A DNA stretch of 64,000 bases. It comes from Pyropia yezoensis (lineage: Eukaryota; Rhodophyta; Bangiophyceae; Bangiales; Bangiaceae). The notes under the pieces are model-generated. The model saw only the letters and a list, made by a program, of their open reading frames with translations, was not told the DNA's origin and searched no databases. A program made the position numbers and the translations under genes. Positions 10,901 to 21,688 of this stretch are shown here, piece after piece (the first letter of the stretch is position 1; every line of letters starts with the position of its first letter). Location of the stretch: positions 23,917,346 through 23,981,345 of the forward strand of contig CM020618.1 of the NCBI GenBank assembly GCA_009829735.1. The letters are read 5' to 3'.

Positions 10901-12386
10901 ACGATGTTGGGTTGCCCCAATGGTCCCCAAGGCCCCGCCTGTCCACATAACGTCATGCTTTCTTAGCATCCGTCGTACCCCTTCGGCTACCGAAGGGGGA
11001 AGGTGGTCGAGGTCAGCCTCGGCCAGTGCCTTCAAGGCCTCTTGGTCCTTTGGCGGCAGGTCCGCCGGAGCCGCCGATGGGTTAGGCTTCCCGTCATCGG
11101 GTTGCTGTCGCTCGGTGGTCTCGGCGACCGCCAGTACTTCAAGTGGTTCCACTTGACCTTCCTTATCAGGGGGTAAGGATATCTCCTTCGTAGAGTTCGG
11201 CAATCCCGAGGATAGTTCCCTTCGGGAGGGTGACTGCCTTACGGCGGTAGTTCGCCATCACTAGGAGGGACGACCCTCCTGCTGGGAGGTCTATGAGACC
11301 GTTGGCCATGGTCAACCCATGGCGCTTGTACGTCCGTAGGTTGGACTGGACTCTGCAGATGCCTGCGAGGTCGCAGTTAACCGGGAGGACTGTCTCTGAC
11401 AACGGCTCAAAGCGAGTTCGCTTGGCCAACCGAAGTGTCTTCGGCTCGACGCTTGCGTACACCTCAGCCACGTTAACGTGGCTTCCTTGTAGCGTCAGGT
11501 CCCTGACGATAGCCGTGTGTCCCTCGCTTCGTCCCGTCGGCTTCTTGAAGCTCGACGGTCCTCCGGCCTGGCCGGATTGCATCAACGTGAACGTTGATGA
11601 AGGTGCACCCCAGTATGCAGGGCACCGATAGCGTTTCACATACCAGGAAGTCAACTTCCGTGGTGAGATCCCCGATGGTAACCTGCAGCGACATCGCTGC
11701 GGTCGTACGAATGAGTCGACCATTCGCGTCCTTGATGGTGGGTCCCCGAGTCACTCTGACTCGTGGAAGCCACTTGTCCGGGAGGGTATCCTTCCGGATA
11801 AGGTTGGGTCCAGCCCCTGTGTCCAGTACAGGGTAGTACGATCGTGTCGACTGGGGGTCAACCCCCAGTGTGGCTGATACCTTGAAGTTCTCCAAGGTAA
11901 ACAACACATGTCCTACACCGATATCCGGTGTAGCTCGGGCATCCTGAACAGGGCCCTTGTCTGGTTCAACGTGACGGGGCTTCCCGTCCTCTCCTCCCAA
12001 CCTTGGAGGTTGGTCATCAATCCCCTGACGCCGTGTCGTCGGGGCCGGAAGGTGTACCCGGGGGTTGATGCGGCGTCGGCTCAACCGCGCTCTCCGTGGG
12101 GCTTTCCCCGCGGTACTCCGGGGTGGCTTGCTTGGGTGACCCAGCGCCCCCGGTCATCCTTCCTCTTACTCGTTTCCCGCCCTTGGTAGGGTGCTGTCCG
12201 CCGGACATCCGGCTGAGGAGGTGCCCCCTCGACGGCCAGTACTCCACCTGGAGCTGGCTGCCTACCCGGTGCGGGTCCGGGTGCTCGGGCGGGATACCCC
12301 CCGGTGGATGCCTTGCGTTGCGCCGCTGCCCGCCGAGACTCTCGGGGATGAGTGGGCAGGAAGAACCCAGTGCTGGGGATCCCACA
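7992..12386 (-). pseudogene. Family-1 pol, copy B
   Basis: Minus-strand pol equivalent to 17291-21688 in copy D. In reading order it has protease (LDTGAG), reverse transcriptase (FCIDYRRLN; YLDDVIVFS), RNase H (DVDACDTQ), integrase with His/Cys region and D,D,E core (DILGPLP; LSDNGAN; QVERFNRT), and a C-terminal chromodomain (about 7992-8190). It is almost identical to copy D over its length and carries a few breaks, mostly length differences in homopolymer runs. Confidence 0.88.
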
Positions 12387-13837
12387 CAACATACATCCGG
12401 ACGTGCCGGTCCCCCCTTGAGGTCGCATCGGGTAGCCCCGTAGCTACGGTTGCCTCCTCGGGCGCCCGAGTGCCTGCTCCCTGGTAGGCCTTGGGTCCTT
12501 GGGTCAACCGGAACATGGACTCCCCCAACCGGTTGGGTCGGCCCGCAATCTGCGGGGGTGCCTCCGTGCGCACCGCCCATGTTGGCAAGGGTTGGTGAGG
12601 GTTACCCGTCACCGGGGAGTACCCCGTATCGCACATACGGACGCGCCGTCCCGTTCCTTCGTTGACCTGGAACTGGGTTCCAGCGGGGCGATGTACGTAC
12701 CGTACCATGTTCATCAATCACCGGCGTCGCCGGTAGCAACAGGTGGCCCTGTTGGTCGACCAGAGGGTCACCCTCACCAATAGGGGTATGTTCGGTCGCC
12801 ACCAGTACTGGTGCGGCCTTACGTTCCACCTTCTCTTGCCTCGGTACCGGGGTAAGACTGGGCTTGCCTCCCTCACCCTTGGGCTTCGGGGCAAGCCACA
12901 CTCCGGGTGTAGAACCCGGTAGGCGTCCCCTAGGGACTTGCACATATGCATCAGTCGACTGAAGTCGTCCGTGCCGTGTTGGCGCCCCGTGCGGATATCC
13001 GCACGTATTTGGGGTACTCCTGCGAACAGGATGGCCCGTAGCTCCCCTTCTCCGAGGAGCTTCCCAGCTCGTAGTCGAGCTCTTGGATCCGGCGTCCAAA
13101 CATCTCCTCATCCTCCAGGACTGGGCGTGGCAGTGCGAAGGGCCCGATAGTGGTCCTCGCACTTGTCCTCACTGAGGTAGCTGCTCAGCAGCTCCTTCAA
13201 TATCCCACGGTAATCCATGGGGTGCCGCGACCCTCATTCCCGGCATCGGGGATGCCTGGCGAAGAATGCCTCGCACCCGTTCATCAACAAAGAACGGAGG
13301 ATCTCCAGGCCAGCCCCTCGTTAACGAGCGCCTGTCTGCGGCTGCCTTGAAGCTAGTCAAGAAGCGATGACTGCCAACGGGCGTCCGTTCGGCCCCCCGA
13401 ACATAGGGACTCCCTTCATAAGGGTCTGCATAGAGCGGATCGCCCGATGCGACGTATTACGCATCGATTCCGATACGGTGGTAGAGCGGTCCTCCAAACG
13501 ATAACGTTCCGGAGTAAGAACCGACCGGAAGACCTCGTTGACGATCTCCGTGTCAGCGTCCTGGATATCCAGTCGCTTAGCCAGTTGATGAGCGAACTCA
13601 TCGGACTCCATCCGCTTCAGTAGGCTCGCAGTTACCTGGCGGTCATAGCTTCCACCACTGAAGATGGTACTTCAGGCGTCGGCACCTCGGGAACCCGAGT
13701 TGCCGGGCCTCCTTCGTCGTGGGGGTACTGCGAGAGGGTACCCCCTCCTCCAATAACCGATTCTCCCCGGCGTACGTATCCGCCGGGTCGTGTCCGCGGA
13801 GTCCGCTTCGGGTGCTCCGAGCGTATCGCTCCGTGTG
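12164..13837 (-). pseudogene. Family-1 gag, copy B, cut by the assembly gap
   Basis: Corresponds to the C-terminal three quarters of the gag at 21465-23654, including the CCHC zinc-knuckle region. It has many small breaks relative to copy D. The offset between the copies changes by about 22 bases in the last 1.8 kb, against about one over the preceding 7 kb. This density next to a gap looks like low-quality contig-end sequence rather than biological decay. Confidence 0.8.
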
Positions 13838-14337
13838 NNNNNNNNNNNNNNNNNNNNNNNNNNNNNNNNNNNNNNNNNNNNNNNNNNNNNNNNNNNNNNN
13901 NNNNNNNNNNNNNNNNNNNNNNNNNNNNNNNNNNNNNNNNNNNNNNNNNNNNNNNNNNNNNNNNNNNNNNNNNNNNNNNNNNNNNNNNNNNNNNNNNNNN
14001 NNNNNNNNNNNNNNNNNNNNNNNNNNNNNNNNNNNNNNNNNNNNNNNNNNNNNNNNNNNNNNNNNNNNNNNNNNNNNNNNNNNNNNNNNNNNNNNNNNNN
14101 NNNNNNNNNNNNNNNNNNNNNNNNNNNNNNNNNNNNNNNNNNNNNNNNNNNNNNNNNNNNNNNNNNNNNNNNNNNNNNNNNNNNNNNNNNNNNNNNNNNN
14201 NNNNNNNNNNNNNNNNNNNNNNNNNNNNNNNNNNNNNNNNNNNNNNNNNNNNNNNNNNNNNNNNNNNNNNNNNNNNNNNNNNNNNNNNNNNNNNNNNNNN
14301 NNNNNNNNNNNNNNNNNNNNNNNNNNNNNNNNNNNNN
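13838..14337. other. Assembly gap of exactly 500 N
   Basis: A run of exactly 500 N is the usual placeholder for a gap of unknown size. The sequence ends in gag on its left and restarts in the antisense ORF leader on its right. If two elements were tandem, about 1.65 kb (gag start, leader, LTR, spacer) would be needed here. Confidence 0.97.
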
Positions 14338-14361
14338 GCGGGGGACTCCGCACCCGTTATC

Positions 14362-16810
14362 ATGTCCTATCCCCAGGTGCTTGAAGAGGAGGAAGACCTC
14401 CTGATCGGGGAGGAGATGGAGGACGACGCGCCTGTCGGTCCCGACGCCGCGCGTTACGGGGTGAGCTCGTCTGACGACGACGGGCCTGCGGTGTCCGTCC
14501 GTCTGTCGGCCGGAGGACTGTCGTCCGTGTGCAGCGGCACGACGGTGCCGTCGGCCGGAGGTCAACCCGGCGGTCAACCGCGCGTGGCGGCTTCTACCCC
14601 CTCTCTGCCGGCTGCCCGGATGGGGCCTGGTGCCGGATGCCGGCTCACCGCAGGTACCTCAAGATGGTCCGCCCTGCGGCGGAGGTCGCGACCCGCAGCC
14701 GACTCCGGCTGGTCAAGGTGGTCCGGGTGTCCGGGCGGTGACTCCTCGAGGCGGTCCCGACGTTGACGCGGGTGGTGGTGGCGGTGCGACACCCGGTGCG
14801 GCGGGGTCAAGACGGTGCGGGTGTCCGCACGGCCGGGGCTCCGGCTCCGGAGGCTGTCCAAGTGCCTTCCCCTTCCGAGGCGGGGGCTACGCCGACGGGT
14901 GGTGCCGGCGCCGGTGCCGTACCTGCGGTGCCGCGGGCGTCGAGCGGTCAAGACGCTCCTTCTCCCATGGCGGTTGACACCGGGAGTTACTCCGGGCGGG
15001 CGCCCGCCCTTCTTCTTCCTCCTCGGCCTCGTCCATCTCCGACGTCGGCCCCTCTGCCGGTGGTGCGTCCCCCGGCGCCCCCGATTCTTCCTGGTCCTGC
15101 CCGGGTTGCCCCGTTGGGTGGCGGCGTCGCCGTGGCGGCGGGTCAACCCGCCATGTCGGTGTCCGACTTGGTGGCTCGGGTTCGAGGCCTCACGGTGCAA
15201 GAGTCGATGGAGTCCGATGGGCGTATGCGGGTGGACTTCCACCTGGTGCATCCCCGTGGAGAATCCTCCCGGCGCGTCAAGGTGGACCCGTGCTGGGAGC
15301 GGGAGTTGGTGCGGCTGGTCAACCAGCCGAACGCGGTCCGGGTGGAACACCATTGGATCCTGAGTCAGCCGGACGACCGGCATGCGCAGCTCTGGCGCAC
15401 CCGGGTGGGACGGGGTGAGGTCTACCTCGACCCCAACTTCGGGGTCTGCGACTTGATTGCCCCCGCGTTGCCGCGGGAGATTGACTACCCGGCTAGTGCT
15501 CGGGGGATTGCGGCGGCGGCGGAGCCGGTTGCGTTTGGGGAGACGGTGAGCCGTACCGGTCGGTATCCCGACTTTGACTACTACCCGGGGTACCCCCGTA
15601 TCTGTCGTTGACGGCTCCCTACCCGCCCATGGCGGGGTTGAAGTCGGCGTCGAGTTGGCGACGTAACCATGGTGTCATGGCGGATGCGTTCCGCACGGAT
15701 ATAACGTGTGCGTTGCAGACCGGCAACGGTCGTGCTCCGGTATACACTCCCGTGCGCCCGCCGCTATGGCAGGAGGGGTGGGAACCCGCCCCTGCTTTCC
15801 GGTTTGACACCGGCTCCTGCCTCCGATACTTCGGGAGTGTGTTGGCCTCCCGGCCGGTCCACCCGTTGCAGGGTACCTTCACCCTTGAGGTTACCCTCGG
15901 GCAGGCTTCATCCTTCTTGCTGTCCGTCCGCCGGCAGGGTCGTCTGTTTCATCTTCCGACGGGTGTCCGTCGGCACATCGCGCAGTTGGGCGTGGATCTG
16001 ATAGCCGCCAAGACCGGGTTGGCCCGGGAGTTCGAAGCCCTGCTGGCTGTTCACGATGCCGTGAACTGGGCTGGGGTGTTGGCCCTTCCCCCGTACCGGG
16101 ACCCGCAGGCTGGGGCTTCCCCCTTGCCTCGTCACTCGTTGCGTGTCCGGCGTACTCAGCCGGGTGAGCCTAGTTGCCATGGGTGGGCGTCCACCGAGGC
16201 CGTTCCTGACCTGGGTATTCCCATGGTTATCCATGACCCTCTTCAGGTCCTTGCTCCGTGGTTCGGTAACCCGATGCCGGCGGCGGTTGGCCGTCGTCCC
16301 CGAGAGTGGGGCTCTGTGGGTGGGGAGCGTGAGGTGTCCCGTCGTCGGGCGGAGTACCGCCGTGGTTACGGTGGAGCCCCTTCGGTAGGGTCCTACCGGG
16401 CCTCGTATCAGGTGCCACCGGCTCCGGTGGTAGCCGTGTCGGCTCCTGTGGCTCCTCTGGCTGCGCCAGTGTCACCTCCCGCTCCTGTCCTACATGACGG
16501 GGGTCCCCGTCTCTGGTATGAAGGCGTTGACGCCCTTGTTACCCGCGCAATGCGTGGGGGTCTCTCTGTTAGCTGGGGGGATATCCCCCCAGGTGCTGCG
16601 CTGGTTGGGTCAGCGCGTTGCTTTGGTGGCGTGCTGGACCGCCTCCAGAAAGCTCTGGAGGACGTGGAGGCTGGCCGCAGCACCCTCGTCCAGCTATGCA
16701 CCGAGGTAACTCGGGTGGTCGACCGTCGTGACATTGCCGACCGGTGGAGCACGGAGGTATACGCGCTTACGCGTGAGTGGCCTCCCTCGGGCAGTGGGTC
16801 TACCCACTGA
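14362..16810 (+). pseudogene. Antisense accessory ORF of family-1 element, copy D
   Basis: Nearly identical to 5063-7510, with the same start (MSYPQVLEEEEDLL), the same Ala/Pro/Gly-rich middle and the same C-terminal half ending in REWPPSGSGSTH. It has a few small breaks in homopolymer runs relative to copy B. Whether these are real or sequencing error cannot be judged here. It lies on the opposite strand to gag-pol. Confidence 0.65.
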
Positions 16811-17290
16811 GGAGTGCTATTTGTTTGTGAGGGAGAGGGCCCCGGCAACCCTTATGGTCGCCGGGTAGTAGTGAGTATAAACTCATCCCCCGCTGGGGGC
16901 ATTGCTTGCCTCTGTTTGCTGCCCTGGGGAGTACCCCTTCTGGCTCAGTGGTGCCTTGCCTCCCGCCCAACTTCTTCCGGTTGGTTCATGCTTGGGGAGG
17001 TTATCCTCCCTCACTTTGTGTCTTGGCTTGGGGAGGTCATCCTCCCGTGTAAGCTCCCTAGTTACTTCGATATTATCGGAGTTAGCCTTTACCTTTAAGT
17101 TAACTTATTAAGGTTCAGGTTTTTACTTAGTTACCTAAGCTTAGCTCTACTTAGTTACCTAAGCTTGGTTCGACTTAGAAACCTAAGTCTGATTTGACTT
17201 AGAAACCTAAGTCTGCCGTAACCATGTCACACCCTACTTAGTAGGTATAAGCCTCACCCCCAACAGCCGAAGTCGGTGTCGGTTGGGTTG
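16811..17290. promoter_or_regulatory. Convergent 3' block with palindromic box array, copy D
   Basis: Same as 7511-7991: two GGGAGG/CCTCCC hairpins, four ACTTAG...CTAAG boxes at about 17124-17213, and CCTACTTAGTAGG near 17231. Confidence 0.6.
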
Positions 17291-20200
17291 TTACAGGAGG
17301 CGTCGTCGCCTCATGTACGGCATGAGGAGTTGGCGGGGTATATTCGCCGCCTGTTCCCAGGTGGGTGAGTCGTATCCGACCCACATAACCTTGACGTACC
17401 AGGGTCCTGGTATGTCCGGGTCGGTGTGTCCGACCACGCTCTCTACTTGGTATGGAATCCCATCCGGTCCCACCGGGTCATCCGACCGGTGGGTTGTAAG
17501 AGCTTCATGTAGCAACCCAGCCGGTACCGGCTGAGGCTGTTCCGGCTTCGGAGCAGGTGTGACATCATTCATACTGATGCGTTGGATCTCCGTATCGGAG
17601 TGTAAGATAACAGAGTGGTCATCTCTGTGGAGGATCTGGTACGGTCCCTTGACCGGTTGCATAAGCTTGTTCCCTCGGAACTTCTGGTGTCTGATATAGA
17701 CCCAGTCACCTGTTACCAGGGTTGCGTTGCGCACCCGTAGTCGGGCGTCGAAGTTCTTCTTATACCGAAGTTGTGTTCTGTCAAGGGCACCCTTGAGCTT
17801 AGGAATCATCCACGATAGCTTGGCCAACCAAGCTAGGTGGATGCGTTCGGCGGGTCGGCCCTTCGGTGTATCATACCGAGTGCACCTGCCGGGTGGTAGC
17901 GTCAGGTTACCGACGCCTAGTGGCATGACCCACTCCAGCGGAGCAATGTTTGTGCTCCGATGTGGCCTGGCATTGTATGCCAGGGTGAGTACGGACAGAA
18001 GCCTGTCCCAAGTGTTCGTGTGCTCGGCCACGTAGCACTGTAGCATCTTTACGATGGTGCGGTTGAACCGCTCCACCTGCCCGTTGGACTGCGGGTGGTA
18101 GTCGGATGCCCGACGTGGTTCGATACCGAACATGCCCAGGACCTTAGTGCAGAATGCCGACGTAAGGTTTGCTCCGTTATCGGAGAGGAGTTGCTTCATG
18201 ACTCCGTATGCACTGATCCAGTGGTCAACCACTGCGTTCATGATCGTGTATGCCGTATCATTCGGGATGGCTGCCGCTCTTGACAGCTTAGTGAAGCGGT
18301 CAGACATGACCAGGATGTACCTGTTCCCTTCTTCCGTTATCGGAAGTGGCCCGAGTATGTCGATAGCGACTTGCTCGTTGGGCCCATCAGGTGGGAATAG
18401 CTTCATGGCAGACGCCCGCCTATGTAGACTCATGCGGTTACGTGCACAGGGGTGGCATCCCCGTACGTGGTCGACCACGTCGACGGCCATTGCTGGCCAG
18501 TAGAAGAACCTTCGCATTGCTGCGAACATACGTGAACCCCCCGGGTGTCCGGCTGTAGGGTTCTCATGTTCTCGTTTCATGACGGCTTGCCGTAAGGACA
18601 CGGGAACCACGACTTGATGTCGTCCATCGGCGGGTGCCCGCCGGTATATGAGTCCGTCTTCGTTCTCGGAGAAGATGCCGGCCGTACCGGCCAGGAGGTT
18701 AGCACGATGACGTCTACAGTCATCGTCGTTGGCCTGTGCCTCGCGGAAGTCCGCGAGGGTCAATGGGCACGCAAGGTGTGCCACGGTATGGTCAGCCATA
18801 CCCTGGGTAGCATTACCCACCATGCACACCGGTACTACCGGGATGTCCTCGTCCACCGGGCGGGTATCCCCGCTCGGGGTGTCGAGTCGAGACAACGCGT
18901 CTCCGAGGTGGTGGGTTGACCCAGCCTTATACACCGTGCGGTAGTCGTGCTCGGCCATCTTCAGCCTCCATCGGGCTAGCCTCCCATGGCTATCGGAATC
19001 CTTGTCACCAAGGTTGAGGAGCCATCGTAGGGGTTCGTGGTCGGACCTCACGATGAACCTGGAGCCTTCCAGGTATGGACGGAGCAGTTGCACTGCCCAT
19101 ATAACTCCGAGGCATTCACGCTCGGTGGCACTATAGTTCCGCTCAGCCGGGTTGAGTGTCCGGCTGAAGTACCCTACCGGACGTAGGTCCGGGATAACGT
19201 TATCGGTACCGATCAACGTCTCTCCCTGTAACAGGGTGCATCCCACTTGTGTATCACACGCATCGACATCGATGACGAAGGTACCCCGTCTATGCGGTAA
19301 CGCAAGGACGGGTGGGGCTAGTAGGGCTCGCTTCAGCGACTCGAATGCCTCCTCTTCGCTAGGCGAAGGGGGTTGGAGTACCTTGGGTAAGGTACTGCTC
19401 GTAAGAACCGTTAACGGTTTAGCTATCCGAGCGAAGTCCTTGACGAACCGTCGGTATACATTGCACATTCCCAGGAAGCTCTTGAGCTGCGTCTGGGTGT
19501 TAGGGAACCGGGCATCCCGGAGTGCCCGGGTATTGGCTTCGAGTACCCCTAGTTTACCAGGGGTTATCTGGTGACCCAGATATTCGACCGTCTGTTGGAA
19601 GAAGGCGCACTTCTTCAGACGCAGGGTTACCCCGGCGTTCCTCAAGAGGGTGAGTACCTCGTCAACATGTTGTACATGGTCATCCATGTTACGCGAGAAG
19701 ACGATGACGTCATCGAGGTACACTAGGCAGTTACGCCACTTCACCCCCGACAGTATGATGTCGATAGCCCGCTGGAATGTAGCGGGGGCGTTGGACAATC
19801 CGAAGGGCATCCTTAGGAACTCGTACACTCCACTGTGACAGACGAATGCCGTCTTGGGGATATCCTCGTCCGCCACCGGGATCTGCCAGTATCCGGCGTT
19901 GCAGTCGATGGTGGTAAACACCGTAGCCTCCCCCAGGGAGTCGATGCATTCATCCATCCTTGGTAAAGGGTATGAGTCCTTCTTGGTAACCAAGTTGAGG
20001 CGTCGATAATCGATGCAAAACCGAGGGGTTTGATCCTTCTTCGGCACAATAACGACTGGGGCACCCCATTCCGACATCGAAGGTCGGATCACCTTAGCTT
20101 CACTCATCCTCTTCACTTCTCCATCAACGATCTCTCGTTGCATAGGTCCCGCTCGGTGCGGTTGTGACCGGGCGGGTCGTGCGCCTGGTACCAGGTCTAT

Positions 20201-21688
20201 ACGATGTTGGGTTGCCCCAATGGTCCCCAAGGCCCCGCCTGTCCACATAACGTCATGCTTTCTTAGCATCCGTCGTACCCCTTCGGCTACCGAAGGGGGA
20301 AGGTGGTCGAGGTCAGCCTCGGCCAGTGCCTTCAAGGCCTCTTGGTCCTTTGGCGGCAGGTCCGCCGGAGCCGCCGATGGGTTAGGCTTCCCGTCATCGG
20401 GTTGCTGTCGCTCGGTGGTCTCGGCGACCGCCAGTACTTCCAGTGGTTCCACTTGACCTTCCTTATCAGGGGTAAGGATATCTCCTTCGTAGAGTTCGGC
20501 AATCCCGAGGATAGTTCCCTTCGGGAGGGTGACTGCCTTACGGCGGTAGTTCGCCATCACTAGGAGGGACGACCCTCCTGCTGGGAGGTCTATGAGACCG
20601 TTGGCCATGGTCAACCCATGGCGCTTGTACGTCCGTAGGTTGGACTGGACTCTGCAGATGCCTGCGAGGTCGCAGTTAACCGGGAGGACTGTCTCTGACA
20701 ACGGCTCAAAGCGAGTTTGCTTGGCCAACCGAAGTGTCTTCGGCTCGACGCTTGCGTACACCTCAGCCACGTTAACGTGGCTTCCTTGTAGCGTCAGGTC
20801 CCTGACGATAGCCGTGTGTCCTCGCTTCGTCCCGTCGGCTTCTTGAAGCTCGACGGTCCTCCGGCCTGGCCGGATTGCATCAACGTGAACGTTGATGAAG
20901 GTGCACCCCAGTATGCAGGGCACCGATAGCGTTTCACATACCAGGAAGTCAACTTCCGTGGTGAGATCCCCGATGGTAACCTGCAGCGACATCGCTGCGG
21001 TCGTACGAATGAGTCGACCATTCGCGTCCTTGATGGTGGGTCCCCGAGTCACTCTGACTCGTGGAAGCCACTTGTCCGGGAGGGTATCCTTCCGGATAAG
21101 GTTGGGTCCAGCCCCTGTGTCCAGTACAGGGTAGTACGATCGTGTCGACTGGGGGTCAACCCCCAGTGTGGCTGATACCTTGAAGTTCTCCAAGGTAAAC
21201 AACACATGTCCTACACCGATATCCGGTGTAGCTCGGGCATCCTGAACAGGGCCCTTGTCTGGTTCAACGTGACGGGGCTTCCCGTCCTCTCCTCCCAACC
21301 TTGGAGGTTGGTCATCAATCCCCTGACGCCGTGTCGTCGGGGCCGGAAGGTGTACCCGGGGGTTGATGCGGCGTCGGCTCAACCGCGCTCTCCGTGGGGC
21401 TTTCCCCGCGGTACTCCGGGGTGGCTTGCTTGGGTGACCCCAGCGCCCCCGGTCATCCTTCCTCTTACTCGTTTCCCGCCCTTGGTAGGGTGCTGTCCGC
21501 CGGGACATCCGGCTGAGGAGGTGCCCCCTCGACGGCCAGTACTCCACCTGGAGCTGGCTGCCTACCCGGTGCGGGTCCGGGTGCTCGGGCGGGATACCCC
21601 CCGGTGGATGCCTTGCGTTGCGCCGCTGCCCGCCGAGACTCCTCGGGGATGAGTGGGCAGGAAGACACCCAGTGCTGGGGATCCCCAC
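17291..21688 (-). CDS. pol: Family-1 Ty3/gypsy pol polyprotein, copy D
   Basis: One long open frame of about 1465 aa. In reading order: protease with LDTGAG near 21112-21126; reverse transcriptase with FCIDYRRLN and YLDD near 19709-19720; RNase H near 18950-19330; integrase near 17650-18620 with HENPTAGH...CARNR zinc region and core motifs DILGPLP, LSDNGAN, QVERFNRT; and a C-terminal chromodomain at about 17291-17480 (WVGYDSPTWEQAANIP). It overlaps the end of gag by about 220 nt in the +1 frame, which fits the +1 gag-pol frameshift known for Ty3-like elements. The chromodomain places it among chromoviruses. It looks whole. Confidence 0.92.
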   Translation of the reverse strand: MGIPSTGCLPAHSSPRSLGGQRRNARHPPGGIPPEHPDPHRVGSQLQVEYWPSRGHLLSRMSRRTAPYQGRETSKRKDDRGRWGHPSKPPRSTAGKAPRRARLSRRRINPRVHLPAPTTRRQGIDDQPPRLGGEDGKPRHVEPDKGPVQDARATPDIGVGHVLFTLENFKVSATLGVDPQSTRSYYPVLDTGAGPNLIRKDTLPDKWLPRVRVTRGPTIKDANGRLIRTTAAMSLQVTIGDLTTEVDFLVCETLSVPCILGCTFINVHVDAIRPGRRTVELQEADGTKRGHTAIVRDLTLQGSHVNVAEVYASVEPKTLRLAKQTRFEPLSETVLPVNCDLAGICRVQSNLRTYKRHGLTMANGLIDLPAGGSSLLVMANYRRKAVTLPKGTILGIAELYEGDILTPDKEGQVEPLEVLAVAETTERQQPDDGKPNPSAAPADLPPKDQEALKALAEADLDHLPPSVAEGVRRMLRKHDVMWTGGALGTIGATQHRIDLVPGARPARSQPHRAGPMQREIVDGEVKRMSEAKVIRPSMSEWGAPVVIVPKKDQTPRFCIDYRRLNLVTKKDSYPLPRMDECIDSLGEATVFTTIDCNAGYWQIPVADEDIPKTAFVCHSGVYEFLRMPFGLSNAPATFQRAIDIILSGVKWRNCLVYLDDVIVFSRNMDDHVQHVDEVLTLLRNAGVTLRLKKCAFFQQTVEYLGHQITPGKLGVLEANTRALRDARFPNTQTQLKSFLGMCNVYRRFVKDFARIAKPLTVLTSSTLPKVLQPPSPSEEEAFESLKRALLAPPVLALPHRRGTFVIDVDACDTQVGCTLLQGETLIGTDNVIPDLRPVGYFSRTLNPAERNYSATERECLGVIWAVQLLRPYLEGSRFIVRSDHEPLRWLLNLGDKDSDSHGRLARWRLKMAEHDYRTVYKAGSTHHLGDALSRLDTPSGDTRPVDEDIPVVPVCMVGNATQGMADHTVAHLACPLTLADFREAQANDDDCRRHRANLLAGTAGIFSENEDGLIYRRAPADGRHQVVVPVSLRQAVMKREHENPTAGHPGGSRMFAAMRRFFYWPAMAVDVVDHVRGCHPCARNRMSLHRRASAMKLFPPDGPNEQVAIDILGPLPITEEGNRYILVMSDRFTKLSRAAAIPNDTAYTIMNAVVDHWISAYGVMKQLLSDNGANLTSAFCTKVLGMFGIEPRRASDYHPQSNGQVERFNRTIVKMLQCYVAEHTNTWDRLLSVLTLAYNARPHRSTNIAPLEWVMPLGVGNLTLPPGRCTRYDTPKGRPAERIHLAWLAKLSWMIPKLKGALDRTQLRYKKNFDARLRVRNATLVTGDWVYIRHQKFRGNKLMQPVKGPYQILHRDDHSVILHSDTEIQRISMNDVTPAPKPEQPQPVPAGLLHEALTTHRSDDPVGPDGIPYQVESVVGHTDPDIPGPWYVKVMWVGYDSPTWEQAANIPRQLLMPYMRRRRLL